64,000 nucleotides of DNA from Thelonectria olida (lineage: Eukaryota > Ascomycota > Sordariomycetes > Hypocreales > Nectriaceae), in the NCBI GenBank assembly GCA_020736575.1, contig JAGPYM010000005.1:62001-126000 (forward strand), given 5' to 3'. Below, piece by piece: positions 11,869 through 23,400 of the stretch. The first letter of the stretch is position 1. Every line of letters starts with the position of its first letter. Under the pieces are notes generated by a model that was given only the letters and a program-made list of their open reading frames with translations, had not been told where the DNA came from and ran no database searches. The translations under genes and the position numbers were made by a program.

Positions 11869-13861
11869 CTACCAACCACTGGGAGTAACTTGGGCGTTGC
11901 TGGAGGTACCGTTGCCCCAAGCATCACCACCGACGGCAGAGTTGCCACCACCCCAAGTATCACCTCCATTCTGGGCCGAGCTGGTCGCCTTGCCAACAGC
12001 GTCATCGCCGCCGCCGCCACCACCACCACCCTCCTCACCTCCGAACGCGGCAGCACCACCGGCGTCATCAGGGTCGAAGTCAGAGTCAGCCTCAAACTTG
12101 AGGTTATCGAGGGCCTCTCCCTCAGGGACGTGCATCTGCAGGAACTCGGGCACATCCTGCTTCGTCTCAAGCAGGGTTCGAGTAAGCACACTCCCAAGAC
12201 CCTCGTCCCGCTCGGAGAAGAACGAGGTCGCAATACCGCGATGACCAATGCGGCCAGTGCGACCTAACCATTGAGTTAGAAGACGGTGTACAGTGGATTA
12301 GACAGATACATACCAATGCGGTGGGTATACTCTTCGATGCCGCCGTATTCAAGGGATGGGAGATCATAGTTGATGACATGCATGACATTCTGGACATCAA
12401 TCCCGCGAGCCGTGACTCCAGTGGCGATCAAGATGGGAGCATTGCCAGCGCGGAACGAGCGCATGGCAGCCTCGCGTTCTTGCTGGGTGCGATCACTGTG
12501 GATTGAAGTCACGGGAAGCTTCATGTTGAACAAGAAGTCGTCCAGATTGTCAGCCTCCTGGCGGCTGTTGACGAAGATAATAGTTCGAATCCCAGACATC
12601 TCGGAAAGAAGGCCAAGGAGAAGATCCCTCTTCTCATGTCTCTCGGCCTGGATGATGACCTGCTTGATGTTTTCTGTTGTGCTTCCGGCGCGACCAACTC
12701 GGAAACGGACGTGGGACGCCGAGAGGTACTGCTTTGCCAAATCCCGAGCGGCCTTCGGGAAAGTGGCGGAGAAAAGGCCGAACTTGACGTTGCCTTCATC
12801 TTGTTCTGTCAAACTGTGTTAGTACACGGGCTGCAGGAAAGAGTTTAGAATGGATTACCTCCTCCGCTGAGGATTTTCTCCAGTTCCTCACCCCAGTCTT
12901 GGTCAAGCATTTCATCAGCCTCATCTAGAATCATGTACTTGAGGCGGCGAAGAGTAAGAACCCTGGGGCGCTCGATGAAGTCGACGAGACGACCAGGAGT
13001 ACCAACGAGGATGTCACAGCCCTTGCTCAAAAGACCAATTTGCTCACGGACAGGAACTCCACCGTAGACAACACCGGGGCGAAGCATGGTACGGTAGCAA
13101 AACTTGCGGGCTTCGTTGAAGATCTGCACCGCAAGCTCACGGGTGGGGACGACGATAAGAACAAGGGGTTCGGCAGTGACCTCGTCCATTCCCTCACGGA
13201 AAGTAACTGGGTTGGGGCGAGGGGCTGCAAGAGTCTTGGCCTTTCCCATGAGCTTGCTCAGGATGGGGATGAGGTAGGCGGCAGTCTTTCCGGAACCTAG
13301 ATATCGTATTAACAAGGAGAAGTGAAGTAGAGCAAAGACAATAGACTCACCAGTCTGCGCAATACCAATGACATCGTGGCCCATGAGGATGGAAGGGATA
13401 GTGAACTTCTGGATGGGAGTAGGGCTATCATAGCCGCAAAGGACAACGTTCTCCAGCATAGCCGGGTGAAGACCAGAGTCACGGAAAGAGCGGACGGGGT
13501 TAATCTTGACAGGACCTTCCTGAGTGACTTCAATGCTCTCAATTCTGCTCAGGTTAGATAAATCAACAAGTTGAGAGATGTCATCTTACCGAGAAAAGTC
13601 CAAGCCAGTTCGTACGTGGCGGGACGACGGCTCACCAAAGAGCTCCAGCTCCAGTTCAGGATACTTTGGGCCGACGTCCCCATACTCGTCCTTCCACTCG
13701 TAAGTACGAGCGTGAGAGCCCCAGGGCTCCGCGTAGTTCTCCGAAGACAGAGCAGTGTAGTCGACAGCCTGTGGCTTCTCCCACTTGTCATCGCCAGGCG
13801 CGTTGGCAGGCCCCTGAGGAAGCGCCTGCTTGAGGGCTCCAGTAGAGAAGCTCTCAGCCAT
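11869..13861 (-). CDS. DEAD-box ATP-dependent RNA helicase, Ded1/Vasa-like
   Basis: Five exons read on the minus strand: 13861-13590, 13544-13351, 13296-12859, 12805-12314 and 12263-11869. Introns are 45, 54, 53 and 50 nt and all joins are in phase, giving 596 residues. Helicase motifs occur in order: the Q motif around PTPIQ, Walker A AQTGSGKT (about 153-160, interrupted by intron 2), PTRELA, TPGR, DEAD (about 278-281), SAT in FSATFP (about 313), TARGID and HRIGRTGR. The phrase after HRIGRTGR (GIATSFF, later DVPEFLQ) is the Ded1/DDX3/Vasa form. The family unwinds short duplexes in mRNA leaders during translation initiation and in RNP granules. The N-terminus is short for Ded1 and lacks an obvious eIF4E-binding stretch. 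The tail has an acidic patch and an eight-Gly run followed by Trp-Gly repeats, so this may be a distinct paralogue. Confidence 0.88.
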
Positions 13862-15503
13862 GATGAAAGATAGATGGGCCGAAATACAGGCGAAGGTGCG
13901 AAAGGGAGTAATACTGTGGGAGGAGGGGGTCAGCAAGCCAAACACCTCGGTGCTCCTGTGCTTGCGAGATGAATGGGGGCGAGGACCGGAAGGGAGACGA
14001 TAGAGTAGGAGAGAAGAAGCCAGGTAAGTGGACAGGAATAAAATATTCCCAGGACCACGGAGGTGGGAATGGGAGGAGGGAAGGGTGAAGAAGAGAAAAC
14101 AAGAAGTGGAAGCAACGCGAGAAACGCGTGAGATCAGAGGGGAGGGGAGGCAGGACGATGCTGCAGGTTGCCGAAACAACAACAAAGGGCGAGGAGTTGC
14201 TGAGAAGAAGCAGAAGAGACTTACTTACATGCGGTGGTAAACGAAAGGAATCAACTCAAGTCAGAGGCGACAACTCAACGCTGCTCCTCTGGTCGAAGTT
14301 GATGATGTAGACTGAAGGTGAATGGTGGAGGGAGAAGGGAGGAAGAATGAAGAAGGTGGGTTGTGGAAGAGGTTTTATACCTTAGGCACACCAGTTGCGC
14401 CTTCCTCACACACATCAATCAGCAATCGACCAGTGCAGATGCAGAAAATAATGACGAGTGAATAACCCTACGGAATACTGGGGAGGGGGATTGGCTGGTC
14501 TTGCCCAATGAACCCAGCCTTGCCGTTGGTCGACAAGGTAGAAGAAACTTTCTGTTCTGGCTTCCAATGGCAACTCGACCTGTTTCAGAATGCTATTGGG
14601 ATGTTGGAAGCCGCTGGAATTTGAAGGAAACGTTCGGGCTCGAAGACATGCCTGGCGTTGGATGGAAGGGAAGGAGCGACACTGGGGACCGGGAAGGCCA
14701 TTGGGCCACATTATGGCTTAGGATTGCATTATGCGAGAGGCGGACTACCTATGAACAATTTTTATTGATTGTCTTTAGACAGTTTTACCCACCAGATATT
14801 GTTTGTGGCACTGTGTTTTCGCCTTCCCTCCCCATCCATCATTTGGGCGATGCTGCCTCAACTGTCCGTAGGCTGACGACCTTGTTGAACGCAGACGTCT
14901 CCTTTCCGTCTTCCTGCCGCGGTCAAATATGTGTGATACGAAGAAGCAATGTTCCGGTTGGTTTGAGTTAATCTGACTCCTAGTTCTCACCTCCAACTAC
15001 CGCCTGCCTTTGTGGTTTTCAGATCCCGGACCCCTTGTTTGTTCAACTAGCACGACAAACGACCCCAACGCAAGATCTAGAAACATGTACAACCCCAAAG
15101 AAAGAGACTAAAGCACGCAGTATAGTGCTTCTATCATTATTTTGTGCCGTCCTATTGTCCTGGGGTGAGTAGATGGTGAGGAGAGGTAGAGGGACTCTTC
15201 TGTCGTTGACTGGGTAGTTAGGAACTAGGCTAGAGGGAACTTTCCCACCAACGCTCCCGTCTCTAATATCCGAGATATTTTGTCGATCTCGGCTACTATA
15301 TGCTGGAGTCTAACCGTGACTGGTCCCGGCGCGAATGGCTAGAACATCCCAGTTCGATGGCATTTGCCCGTTACTCCTTCAAAGTCGCAGGAGTGACGAC
15401 ACCCGTTCCGAATCACTCACAAAGTCCTATCCCAGCCCATGAAAGGGTCGTTAAGTTGTCATTTGGGTATCTGTAAGTCTCTATCACCTCGCTATTCTCT
15501 TGC
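13862..15503. other. Intergenic: helicase promoter and Ipi1 3' flank
   Basis: The proximal 370 bp are probably the leader of the helicase gene. From about 14400 to 15503 I find only short, biased-free frames and nothing resembling an exon pair. The last part should contain the 3' UTR of the Ipi1 gene, which is read from the other side. Confidence 0.45.
13914..14228 (-). other. Possible 5'-UTR intron of the helicase gene
   Basis: Upstream of the start at 13861 the minus strand has a strong GTAAGTAAG donor at 14228 and a CCACAG acceptor ending at 13914, which would define a 315-nt leader intron. No ATG-initiated frame here continues the helicase, so the intron would be non-coding. Long leader introns are common in highly expressed fungal genes. 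RNA evidence is absent, so this is a proposal only. Confidence 0.35.
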
Positions 15504-16633
15504 TCACCAGAGGCTAAACAGATCTTGCGTGTCCAGCGCTGTCGAGCTTTCATAATCTTCCATCCCATCCTGCAACACTCGATCTAGACCAGCTGCAGCC
15601 CTTCCTGTCGGTCCTCCCTCTTTCTTTGCTTGATCAGCTCCCTTCATCACCGCCGCGAGAAACCTCCGTTCGAAAACCCGCTGTCTTGCGTCCCGGCTCG
15701 GGTACATTTCGCCCTCCTCGTCTCGACGAGAACCATACAAGTTGAGATACTCAAAAGCGTTAGAGTCTCGTGGTATGCGGTACATGCTGTCCCAGTTCTC
15801 GGATCCATCCTCTGGTATTTCTGCTTCAGGGCGAAGGCCAGCCTCAAGGAATTTCGTCAGGGTCGTGATTTGCTGGGCTTGCCTTGCAGCGTCTTTGGCT
15901 TTCAATCCGGGCCTGTGATCTCGCGACCAACCTGATTTGGAGGTTGACACTTGCCAGCCCATAAGGGCACAGAAGCTGTTTAATGTCTTTACCCACCCCC
16001 CTGGGCAGGTAACCAAATCATCCTCCGCAACTTCAAGAAGCCAGTCCATCACCCCGAGAGCATCATTGCTGATATCAGCCGATAGATGAGTCATTCCCGC
16101 TCGAACGAACATGATGGCCTGCTCAGTACTGTGCCTTACTTCTGCCGGAGGAAGAGCTCTGAAGAGTTTCAAGAGTTGACTTCTTACAGGGGTCGAGCTG
16201 TCGGAGATTAAGGGAAGGAGTTTTGATAGAACTGCGTGAGTACCAACGGGATTGACCGGTGGTTCTGATAAAAATTGGCTGGTAAGATATGCGAGTGCCT
16301 CCTTCCGCTGTTTATCCGATTTAGATGATGAGGCGAGTGATAGATTGTGTTTGAATTGCTGAACGACATCGGGAGCTGTTGTCGATAATGACTGATGTCC
16401 CATAACAATTGCTACACAGATTAGCACGCACATTCAGGCTCGGATGCTCGCTCAACCTACCTTTTGATTTGAAGCTCGTGTCTGTGAAATTGTCGGCCTT
16501 TGCTTTGGCCTTTCCAACCTTGAACTTCGGTTTCTGGACAATTTTGTAAGAGTCTGCAATGTCCAGTGAAGCCATGGATGTCTACCTTGAAATCCTTCGC
16601 CTTCTCCTTCTTCTTTTTGTTGCTGGAACCCAT
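15504..16633 (-). CDS. IPI1: Pre-rRNA-processing protein Ipi1 (Rix1 complex)
   Basis: Three minus-strand exons, 16633-16586, 16533-16461 and 16411-15504, join in phase across introns of 52 and 49 nt. The product is 342 residues, against about 334 for yeast Ipi1. Exon 1 encodes only 16 residues, a Lys-rich start MGSSNKKKKEKAKDFK. Exon 2 continues KPKFKVGKAKAKADNFTDTS, the conserved basic N-terminal block of the family. Exon 3 carries the helical-repeat body with PVRSQLLKLF and PGGWVKTLNSF. In yeast Ipi1, Rix1 and Ipi3 form the nucleolar/nucleoplasmic complex that loads the AAA ATPase Rea1 onto pre-60S particles and is required for ITS2 removal. The human counterpart is TEX10. The gene is divergent from the roadblock gene and shares a short promoter with it. 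Confidence 0.88.
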
Positions 16634-17020
16634 CTTGGCGGCTTGAGTAGGTGAACTAAATTGCGGATTCTGAATTGAGATAGAAATAGCACAGGTTAGT
16701 TTCCTTGTCAAGGAATATTTGCTTCAGTGTTTGCTCACAAGCTTTTTCGATGTGTAACTGAAAGATTTCCCATCCTGGCTCGGAGCGGGCCCCAAATTTT
16801 GGCGGTGTGGAGAGGCAGAACGTGGCGCCTGGCCCCGCGACATGGAGCTGGGCTGTCTGGATCACGTTGGTCGGCGAAGGATAACCGTCGCAAACAAGAT
16901 CTCAAGCACGCTACGTTGTTGTGAGACTTACGCCGTTCCCCCGACTTTCCGACTTTCCGACCGGCGCATTGATCTCGAGTTCCTGCAGTTTCTTCCTTCC
17001 AGCCTCAGCCTCCCTCTAAA
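16634..17020. promoter_or_regulatory. Shared divergent promoter of IPI1 and the roadblock gene
   Basis: Only 387 bp separate the two start codons, so both promoters must lie here or overlap. The right end is a C/T-rich leader ending in CTAAA before the + strand ATG. I see no perfect TATA element, in keeping with housekeeping genes. Coordinated expression is inference. Confidence 0.6.
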
Positions 17021-17552
17021 ATGACCGACTCATCACTCGTACGTCATCGCTAAATAAAGGAATGCGGAAGCTTCTTTTCTCTAACAATGGGTAGGCGAAT
17101 GGGCAAGACCCCCTTGAAGAGAAGCTGGGACGTCTATCAAAGAAACCTGGCGTCAAAGCCAGTATCGTCCTTGACCGCGCGACCGGAGCAATCCTCAAGA
17201 CTAGCGGGGACGTTGATTCCCTCCAAACGACGAAAACGCGAACCGCATCGACAGCGACGACCTACTCGACCGAGAGCACAGCACCAGAAGGGGAAGAGTC
17301 ACGAGGGGTGGAACAGTTTGCAGGAATGGTGTGGAACTTTGTCAACAGTTCAGGAAGCTTTGTACAGGAGCTGGACACAGAGGTGGGTTCTCCTCCCCTC
17401 ACCACCACCTTGTGGATCGGGAGCCAGAAAGCTGATTGTCTCGATAGGATGAGGTGAAGCTGCTTCGGTTACGGACCCGGAAGCAGGAACTGGTGATCGT
17501 TCCAGATCCCAAATACCTGCTCGTGGTGGTGCATGATACCCCCCCGGCTTGA
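17021..17552 (+). CDS. Roadblock/LC7-domain small protein
   Basis: Three exons, 17021-17038 (six codons), 17095-17382 and 17448-17552, with 56- and 65-nt introns, give 136 residues. No single frame shows the whole gene, so it is easily missed. The product reads MTDSSL, then ANGQDPLEEKLGRLSKKPGV. A roadblock-type core follows: a helix, KASIVLDRATGAILKTSG, a second helix VEQFAGMVWNFVNSS, and strands ending in VKLLRLRTRKQELVIVPD and YLLVVVHD. The family comprises dimeric adaptors such as dynein light chain roadblock and the LAMTOR2/3-type subunits of the TORC1-anchoring Ragulator/EGO complexes. Which branch this belongs to cannot be told by eye. A Ser/Thr-rich insertion of about 27 residues after SLQ sits between the second strand and second helix and makes the protein longer than animal roadblock (about 96-100). 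Confidence 0.82.
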
Positions 17553-19147
17553 AGCGGGCTCGCAGCTGTTTGTCTTACGGATGCTTCAATGCAGCTCAGG
17601 ACTGCCCCACGCAGTCAGCCGTAGCATGAGTGCTAGCATGTGCCATTGGCTTGTAAAACGAGAAAGGATCGGGTGGTGAGAGCGATACGATATTTCGAGA
17701 GACAGGTCAGACGGGGACGAGACTACGGGAAATGGGAAGGGAGGGAGATTGAGCTTGGCTTTTCATTCGCCATTCATCGTCACAAACGTTGGGCGTCCAG
17801 GATGATAGATACCACAAAGGGAATGACTTTTTATTCTGAGGGGAATTAGGGAAAGTTTGTGAGAGGCGCACGGGTGCAGCTGCGCAGCAGCCAGGGCGGC
17901 AAGCGGCTTGGGAAGCGTGAGAAGGGCCAAGGACAGGACACCAGGCTGGAGTTTGCGCCTCTTGGATCAAGTACCCGTAGGTCTGGGCTCACTAGCTATC
18001 TCTATCACACTCAAGTGCCGTGCGACCAGATGCAGCTATCCCCAGGAGGGAGAGGGTTGAGAAGGTTCGTGGCCACTTGCCGCGTGTTTCGAAGTTTCTA
18101 TGGAGTCAAACGGTTGCAGGCGGGTGAGGCCGCCGTTTCACGTAAAGGAGATATGAATCCGAATGATGATAGAGAACAGGGTTAATAAGGGCGGAGCAAA
18201 ATGGGCGAACGGGGGAAGCGGCATGTTAATTTAGCTGTGGAGCCAAAGATGAGCATGAATCCAGCACCCATGAATCCCGCACACGAGTTTGTTAGCCATG
18301 TCGCGAGGCTCGGTGGTAGCATCACTAGCAAAGGCAACTTATTAGTCTAGAAGGTAGGGATGCAGGGAGTACCGAGCTGAAGCAAACACAATTAGAAACA
18401 GACAAGGCCAAAGACAAGGCACGGCAAGGCTTCGGGATCGGAGCAGACAGATGTCGTGCCAAAATTGCAACCTCAAACACGGAAGATGGGTCCCCTAGGA
18501 GCAAACAAAACGCCACAGTACGGGGATGAGGAGTGAATGGGGTTCACCATGTGGTTTATGCGTGTCTCCTGGCCAAAACGCGGCCAAATTCACTCTCTTG
18601 CAGAGCTTCGTGACGAGGCACTAGCAAGGCTGACGAGGAGTCTCATCATCATAATCACCTTTAAGGACCCCCATCTGACCCTCTCTCCAGTACCGGAGAC
18701 CCAGAAATAGCAATGCAGCCGGGCTGGAAGCAGTCCAAGGAACCATTTGTAAAACACCACCATTGATTGTTGGGGGAGCGGCCGGGACACAGTCACTCCC
18801 ACACCCAGCAGCCATCTCCGACTGGCCGCTTGGTTGAAGTCTAGAAGGGCGGTGGATGCATGTTTTGGAGCGGGCGGCGGAGGTTTCGTTCGAAACAGAC
18901 TCAGCTGGCTGGGCTGGACTCGGCTACCAGAGACTTCCCATGGGGATGCTGCTTGTCTTGCTGCCGACGCCCTTTTTCGTCCAAGGCCCATCCTCCACTC
19001 TCCACGGCGCGGCCCACGCACACGCTTTGGAAGGGACACCAATGCACCTTTCCAACGCACAGAGCGAATGCGAGTCCTTGCGGAACAAACTCGATTGGAG
19101 CTGACTTGACATTGACATGGATTGTGCGGCGGTGGATTCGAGAAGAA

Positions 19148-19166
19148 GGGGGGGGGGGGGGGGGGG
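19148..19166 (+). repeat. Poly-G tract (19 G)
   Basis: An uninterrupted run of 19 G on the + strand, flanked by purine-rich sequence (AGAAGAA before it, GGAGG-type words after). It could form a G-quadruplex and is a likely site of length error in the assembly. Confidence 0.9.
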
Positions 19167-19249
19167 TCTCGCGAAGGAGGAGGGAGGGAAGATGAGGAGG
19201 AGACGAGAGGAGGGGTTGCTGCATGCTTCAGATTCAGAAATTTTTGGGA

Positions 19250-19256
19250 TATATAA
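19250..19256 (+). promoter_or_regulatory. TATATAA box without an assigned gene
   Basis: A perfect TATATAAG element on the + strand lies about 1.16 kb upstream of the next start codon (20416). It could drive a long-leader transcript of that gene or a non-coding RNA. Matches arise by chance, so confidence is low. Confidence 0.3.
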
Positions 19257-20415
19257 GCCCTCGGAAGCGCAGCACGGCAAACTCGGGAGGATTTCTGCGG
19301 AAAGCCGGACGGTTGTTTGCATTTTATCGGAGTGCAAAGATACGAGCACACACGGCGTTGAATAAGGCCTTCTTGTCATTCTACCTCCAAATCACAGTGT
19401 CCGTTACTATTCGCGGCCTCGTGGAGACCTTTCGTTATTGCTCGGTTGCGAAGAAAATCGAATTACGAGGCTCACCTCGGCTTCGTCAAAGAGGGAACAA
19501 AGCGAGAACCAGGGAATAATTTCGTGGGATTTGAAGCTGCAGCAGCAAGGCGGCGGGATTGTGCGCCTCGAAACGAACAACCTGAGACAGCCGCAGGGCT
19601 CTTCCGGATGGCATTGGATATATCTATGCTGAGCACCTTATGTACGTACGTGGACTGACAGTTGGTTATTGCTTTGGCGGCGTGAGGTGGTTGATGATAA
19701 ACTTGAGGCGGCATCCATTCACCTTGTTCCGCACATAAGTTGACCACGGTTGTCGTTTCTCTTTATCGTCGACAGGTTCCTGGTCGTCATCGTCTGGTTT
19801 CCTTCCCTCTGTTTGTTCTCACCTTCCTCTCCTTCTCCCTCGACCTTGTCAGCGACTTTTGGGCCCTACCGACTGTCTGGGTATGGTGTCAGGGCGGGCC
19901 TTCATCCTTTCATCCCCGAATGCGCGACCTGAAGTGCCTGGTCAGACAGCTCGCCTAATAATCAAAGACCCCTCTCCCCATTCATTTTTTTATCCGAAGG
20001 CTTCTTTGATTGTGAACGGAGTTCGATCAAAAAACAACTCAAAAAAGCATCTGACTGACGACTGGGAGAGGTAGGAAAACACGGGACTTTGACTGACCGA
20101 CTGATAGACGAGCGTCTCTCCAGCTGCGACGTCCCACCAGTTCCAGTTACATACGGACATCGACAAACCGCAAATCCACCAACAATCCACAGTCCGCATC
20201 CGAACACGCCGACGATTCGCCGTTGGTGTCCGCTGCATCGCCGACGCCGCTGCCGCTGTTGCTGCCGTATGCGCTTCGCAGGACGTTTCTTGCAGGTTTC
20301 GCGACGAAAAGTGGCAGCATCAGCGCAGTTCAAAGGACCAGGGTGTGAGAAATACCATTTCAGCAAGTCGGAGGTTTTAGACTATTAGGCACAACAACGG
20401 TCGCATTCCGCAACA

Positions 20416-23400
20416 ATGCCTCTGACGAAACCTCGGCCCTTTGGCCACAAGAAGTCGAAATCGACGGTCGAGGCGGGTAATAAAAAGCCGAGCAGCCACA
20501 AAAAGACAACTTCAACGTTGGGCGGTTCTGCGTCCATAGTTTCCCCGCGCGACCTACGCCATCGGCAACGGCTAGACGCCACGGTTCTGGAAGAGGAGGA
20601 CGAGTACGACTCTGGCGGCGACACTGCAGGCGCCAGCTCAAGCCGCCGAGACGACGCATCTGCGGATGCAGCATCGTCACCATCAGGGGGTCTTTTCTCA
20701 AGGTCAGATTTCCGCCTCCAGGGATTGCTCTCGAGAGCCAAGAAGAAGGTCAGGGAGAGAAGTGGGCGAAGGAACACCGACACCGACACGGATGAACCAT
20801 CGGGGCCCATGAGCCCCGGAGACAGTGTAAGCCACCTCCATATTTCTTTGGTCCTCATGCAACCCTTCAACCTACATCTACACTCGTGACGACGTCCAAA
20901 AAGCAAAGAACTTGGGAGTCCAAAACAAGACAGATCATCTCAGCTGAGGAAGAGGGGCAATCTTGACAACAGCGTATGACACGTTCAAATTCGGATCTGG
21001 ACCAGGCACTCAGTACGGGCCCTGGATCGTGGTGCAGATGCGCATCTCCCGGGCTCTGATGACAATCATCAGGCCACCTCGAGGCTTCATGCTCAGCCCA
21101 GAGGCTGTAGTGGTCTGTGGCCCCCTGTGAGGTGGGTGTCACTGCCCAGTGGAGGGCCGAGGAGGGTTTTTTTTTAATGGCCTTCGAGTACAGTGGCCAG
21201 GCTCGCTGTGACCATGGTGGCCTTGGACGAGTCCAATTCGTGTCGCGTGCCAGGTCGATCCCGCTGCACGTCGTCGACGTCGAGTCTGCATCCTTGTACC
21301 TCAGGTCATAGGCCGGTCATGGGTTCGGATGCCAGCTAAAGCTCGGTGGGCGCGGCGCAATTGGGGCGTTTTTATTCCCTTCGGACTTGCGACTGCGTCT
21401 TCACTGCAGGTTGGCGCCGCAGTCATGGAGTTGGCTTTTGGGCGGCCCCTCTTTCTTGGTGCGAAATTGACTCTGATCCGATCGATCCATTTCATTACCT
21501 ATTCATTGCCATGCCATCCCCCTCATCCCATCCTTGGTTTTCTTCCCTTCCTCAAAACCCCTCTCGGTTCATGTCTTCTTCTTTTTCCTTTTTCTTTTTT
21601 GCTCTATTTCCAATTCGTTGTTTAAGCCTGTACGAATACTAATCCCTCCCACCTGCCAAAGGTCTCACCCACCTTCCCCCCGCATTCTCCTCCACACCGC
21701 GCCGCTCTTCCCGACCGAACCGTCCGTTTTCAGGCCCCACCTCCAGGTACTGGTCCTTACTCGCCTTCAAGTTCACGGCCTCGGCCTCTCGCTTCCCCGC
21801 GTTTGCCATCAGATCCTAATAAGCCCCTCCCTCCTACTCCCCCAACCCCGGGTACGGAGGTGGCTTCTCCAGCGGCTACTCCTACACCAAAGTCTGTTCT
21901 CAAGCTCGAGAGAATCATGTCTACCCTCACAGAGGGCGAGATTGAGAAGCTCTTCTCCGGCGCCCCCCAGTACTTCGCCAGGAGCGAGGGCCATTGTTCG
22001 GGGGCTCCCCATCCCAGCGTGGCGTTTCCCTTTGACGAGGCATTGGAGATTCGCGACCTCACCGACCATGTCCAAGTCGAAGACCGAGCCTGGAGTGGCG
22101 TCACTGCCTGGCCTCATCTGACAAGAGACACTAACCGGGACGCTGATGCTAGGAAAGAGGTCACCGAGTCTCGAAAGGCCCATTTCTTCATCCGCTGTCG
22201 AGAGCGCCCGAACATGCTGAGCATGCAAGGCCTTGAGAAGGGCACAATGGGCTATCAATCTGCCCTTGAACTCGCTGTTGGCGATGTCCTCGAGGAGGAG
22301 CAATTTGGGTTCGACAGTGTTGGCAAGAAGGCCCAAGTCATCATCGAAGCACGCGAGCGAATGCTTTCTCCCCTGGGACACCTGCGTCGTCTCCCCGAGA
22401 CGGATATTCTCGACAGGCTTAAGCGGAATGGAGAGCTATATCGAGACAACAACCTTCGCAAGCGAGCTTCCGTCTCAACATATCAGGACCTCTTCCACAC
22501 CTTCATGCGACCATCCAACGCCGTGGTCGACAAACGTGACCATTATAGTCTAACCAACCAAATCAATTCGTTGCTAAAGTGCCTCGGGACCGCCAATGTC
22601 TGGTTCGACTTCACCCATGTTGAATGGAGGATTCGGCTGGGTCAGATCCTGTGGGGAGGCCGAGACGGAGATGACCTCGAGGACTCATCTTCCATCCACG
22701 ACGCAGCTCACACTAGCGAGCGTGCCGAAGAGAAGTACTGGCTTCTCATGCAGATTCTTGTTGCAACTGAGCTCCTTATTCGACTGGATGCTGTCACCGA
22801 GGGCGAAGAGTACGGCGTAGAGTCGTTCCGACCCATTGACGTTGTTCACTTCGAGAGAGCCGCCACCGCCATGGTCAAGTGGTCGCTCCATCTCGCTCGA
22901 AGCTGGCTTGAAAACATTGATCTTGCCAAGGTCGAGGGAACTCCTCCCAGAGCACCGACACCAAGCACGCCTGGGTCAGGGTGGCTTGGGGCGCTTGTTA
23001 GCAAAATCAACTTGCGACCACACCATCATGAAGAAGCGAAGCCGGCATCAACGTATAGCTACACAATCAAGGGACGTCACGCGCAGCGCCAGGTCGATGG
23101 CCTCGCTCATTTTGCAAAGAAGTTGCGATGGCCGGGAATTGACACGTACGGGGCTTTGATTTCTACAAACCTGCGCAAGTCGCTTGACACTCCACCATTT
23201 CCCAGTCCTACGCCAACCCCAATGGCTAATGGGAAAGTACAACGGGACTCGTATTTTGGGACTTGGGATCGTCCGAAGAGCCCTTACGAGAGGATCCAAC
23301 TCCAGCGAAGAAAACTGGCAGCTGTCCTCCACGAGTCGGGCTGGCTGTCCAAATCTTACATCTTTGGGCTGATGCTCCCCGGCGATGGCCTCTACCACTT

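Larger units (their letters stand above)
17553..20415. other. Intergenic 2.9 kb with poly-G tract and isolated TATA box
   Basis: No supported gene. The stretch contains a run of 19 G at 19148-19166 and a TATATAA element at 19250-19256. The segment 19740-20415 is C/T-rich and is the likely promoter and leader of the gene at 20416. Open frames from 18590 to 19380 on both strands are low-complexity shadows around the G tract. Confidence 0.45.

Noticed and set aside
11785..12267. 160-codon + strand frame over the helicase 3' exon
   Set aside because: Antisense of the Gly-rich tail and last exon; the minus-strand helicase reading is unambiguous.
18590..19379. Proline-rich frames of 150-250 codons around the poly-G tract
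   Set aside because: They read through the homopolymer as poly-Pro/Gly and have no partner exons or motifs.
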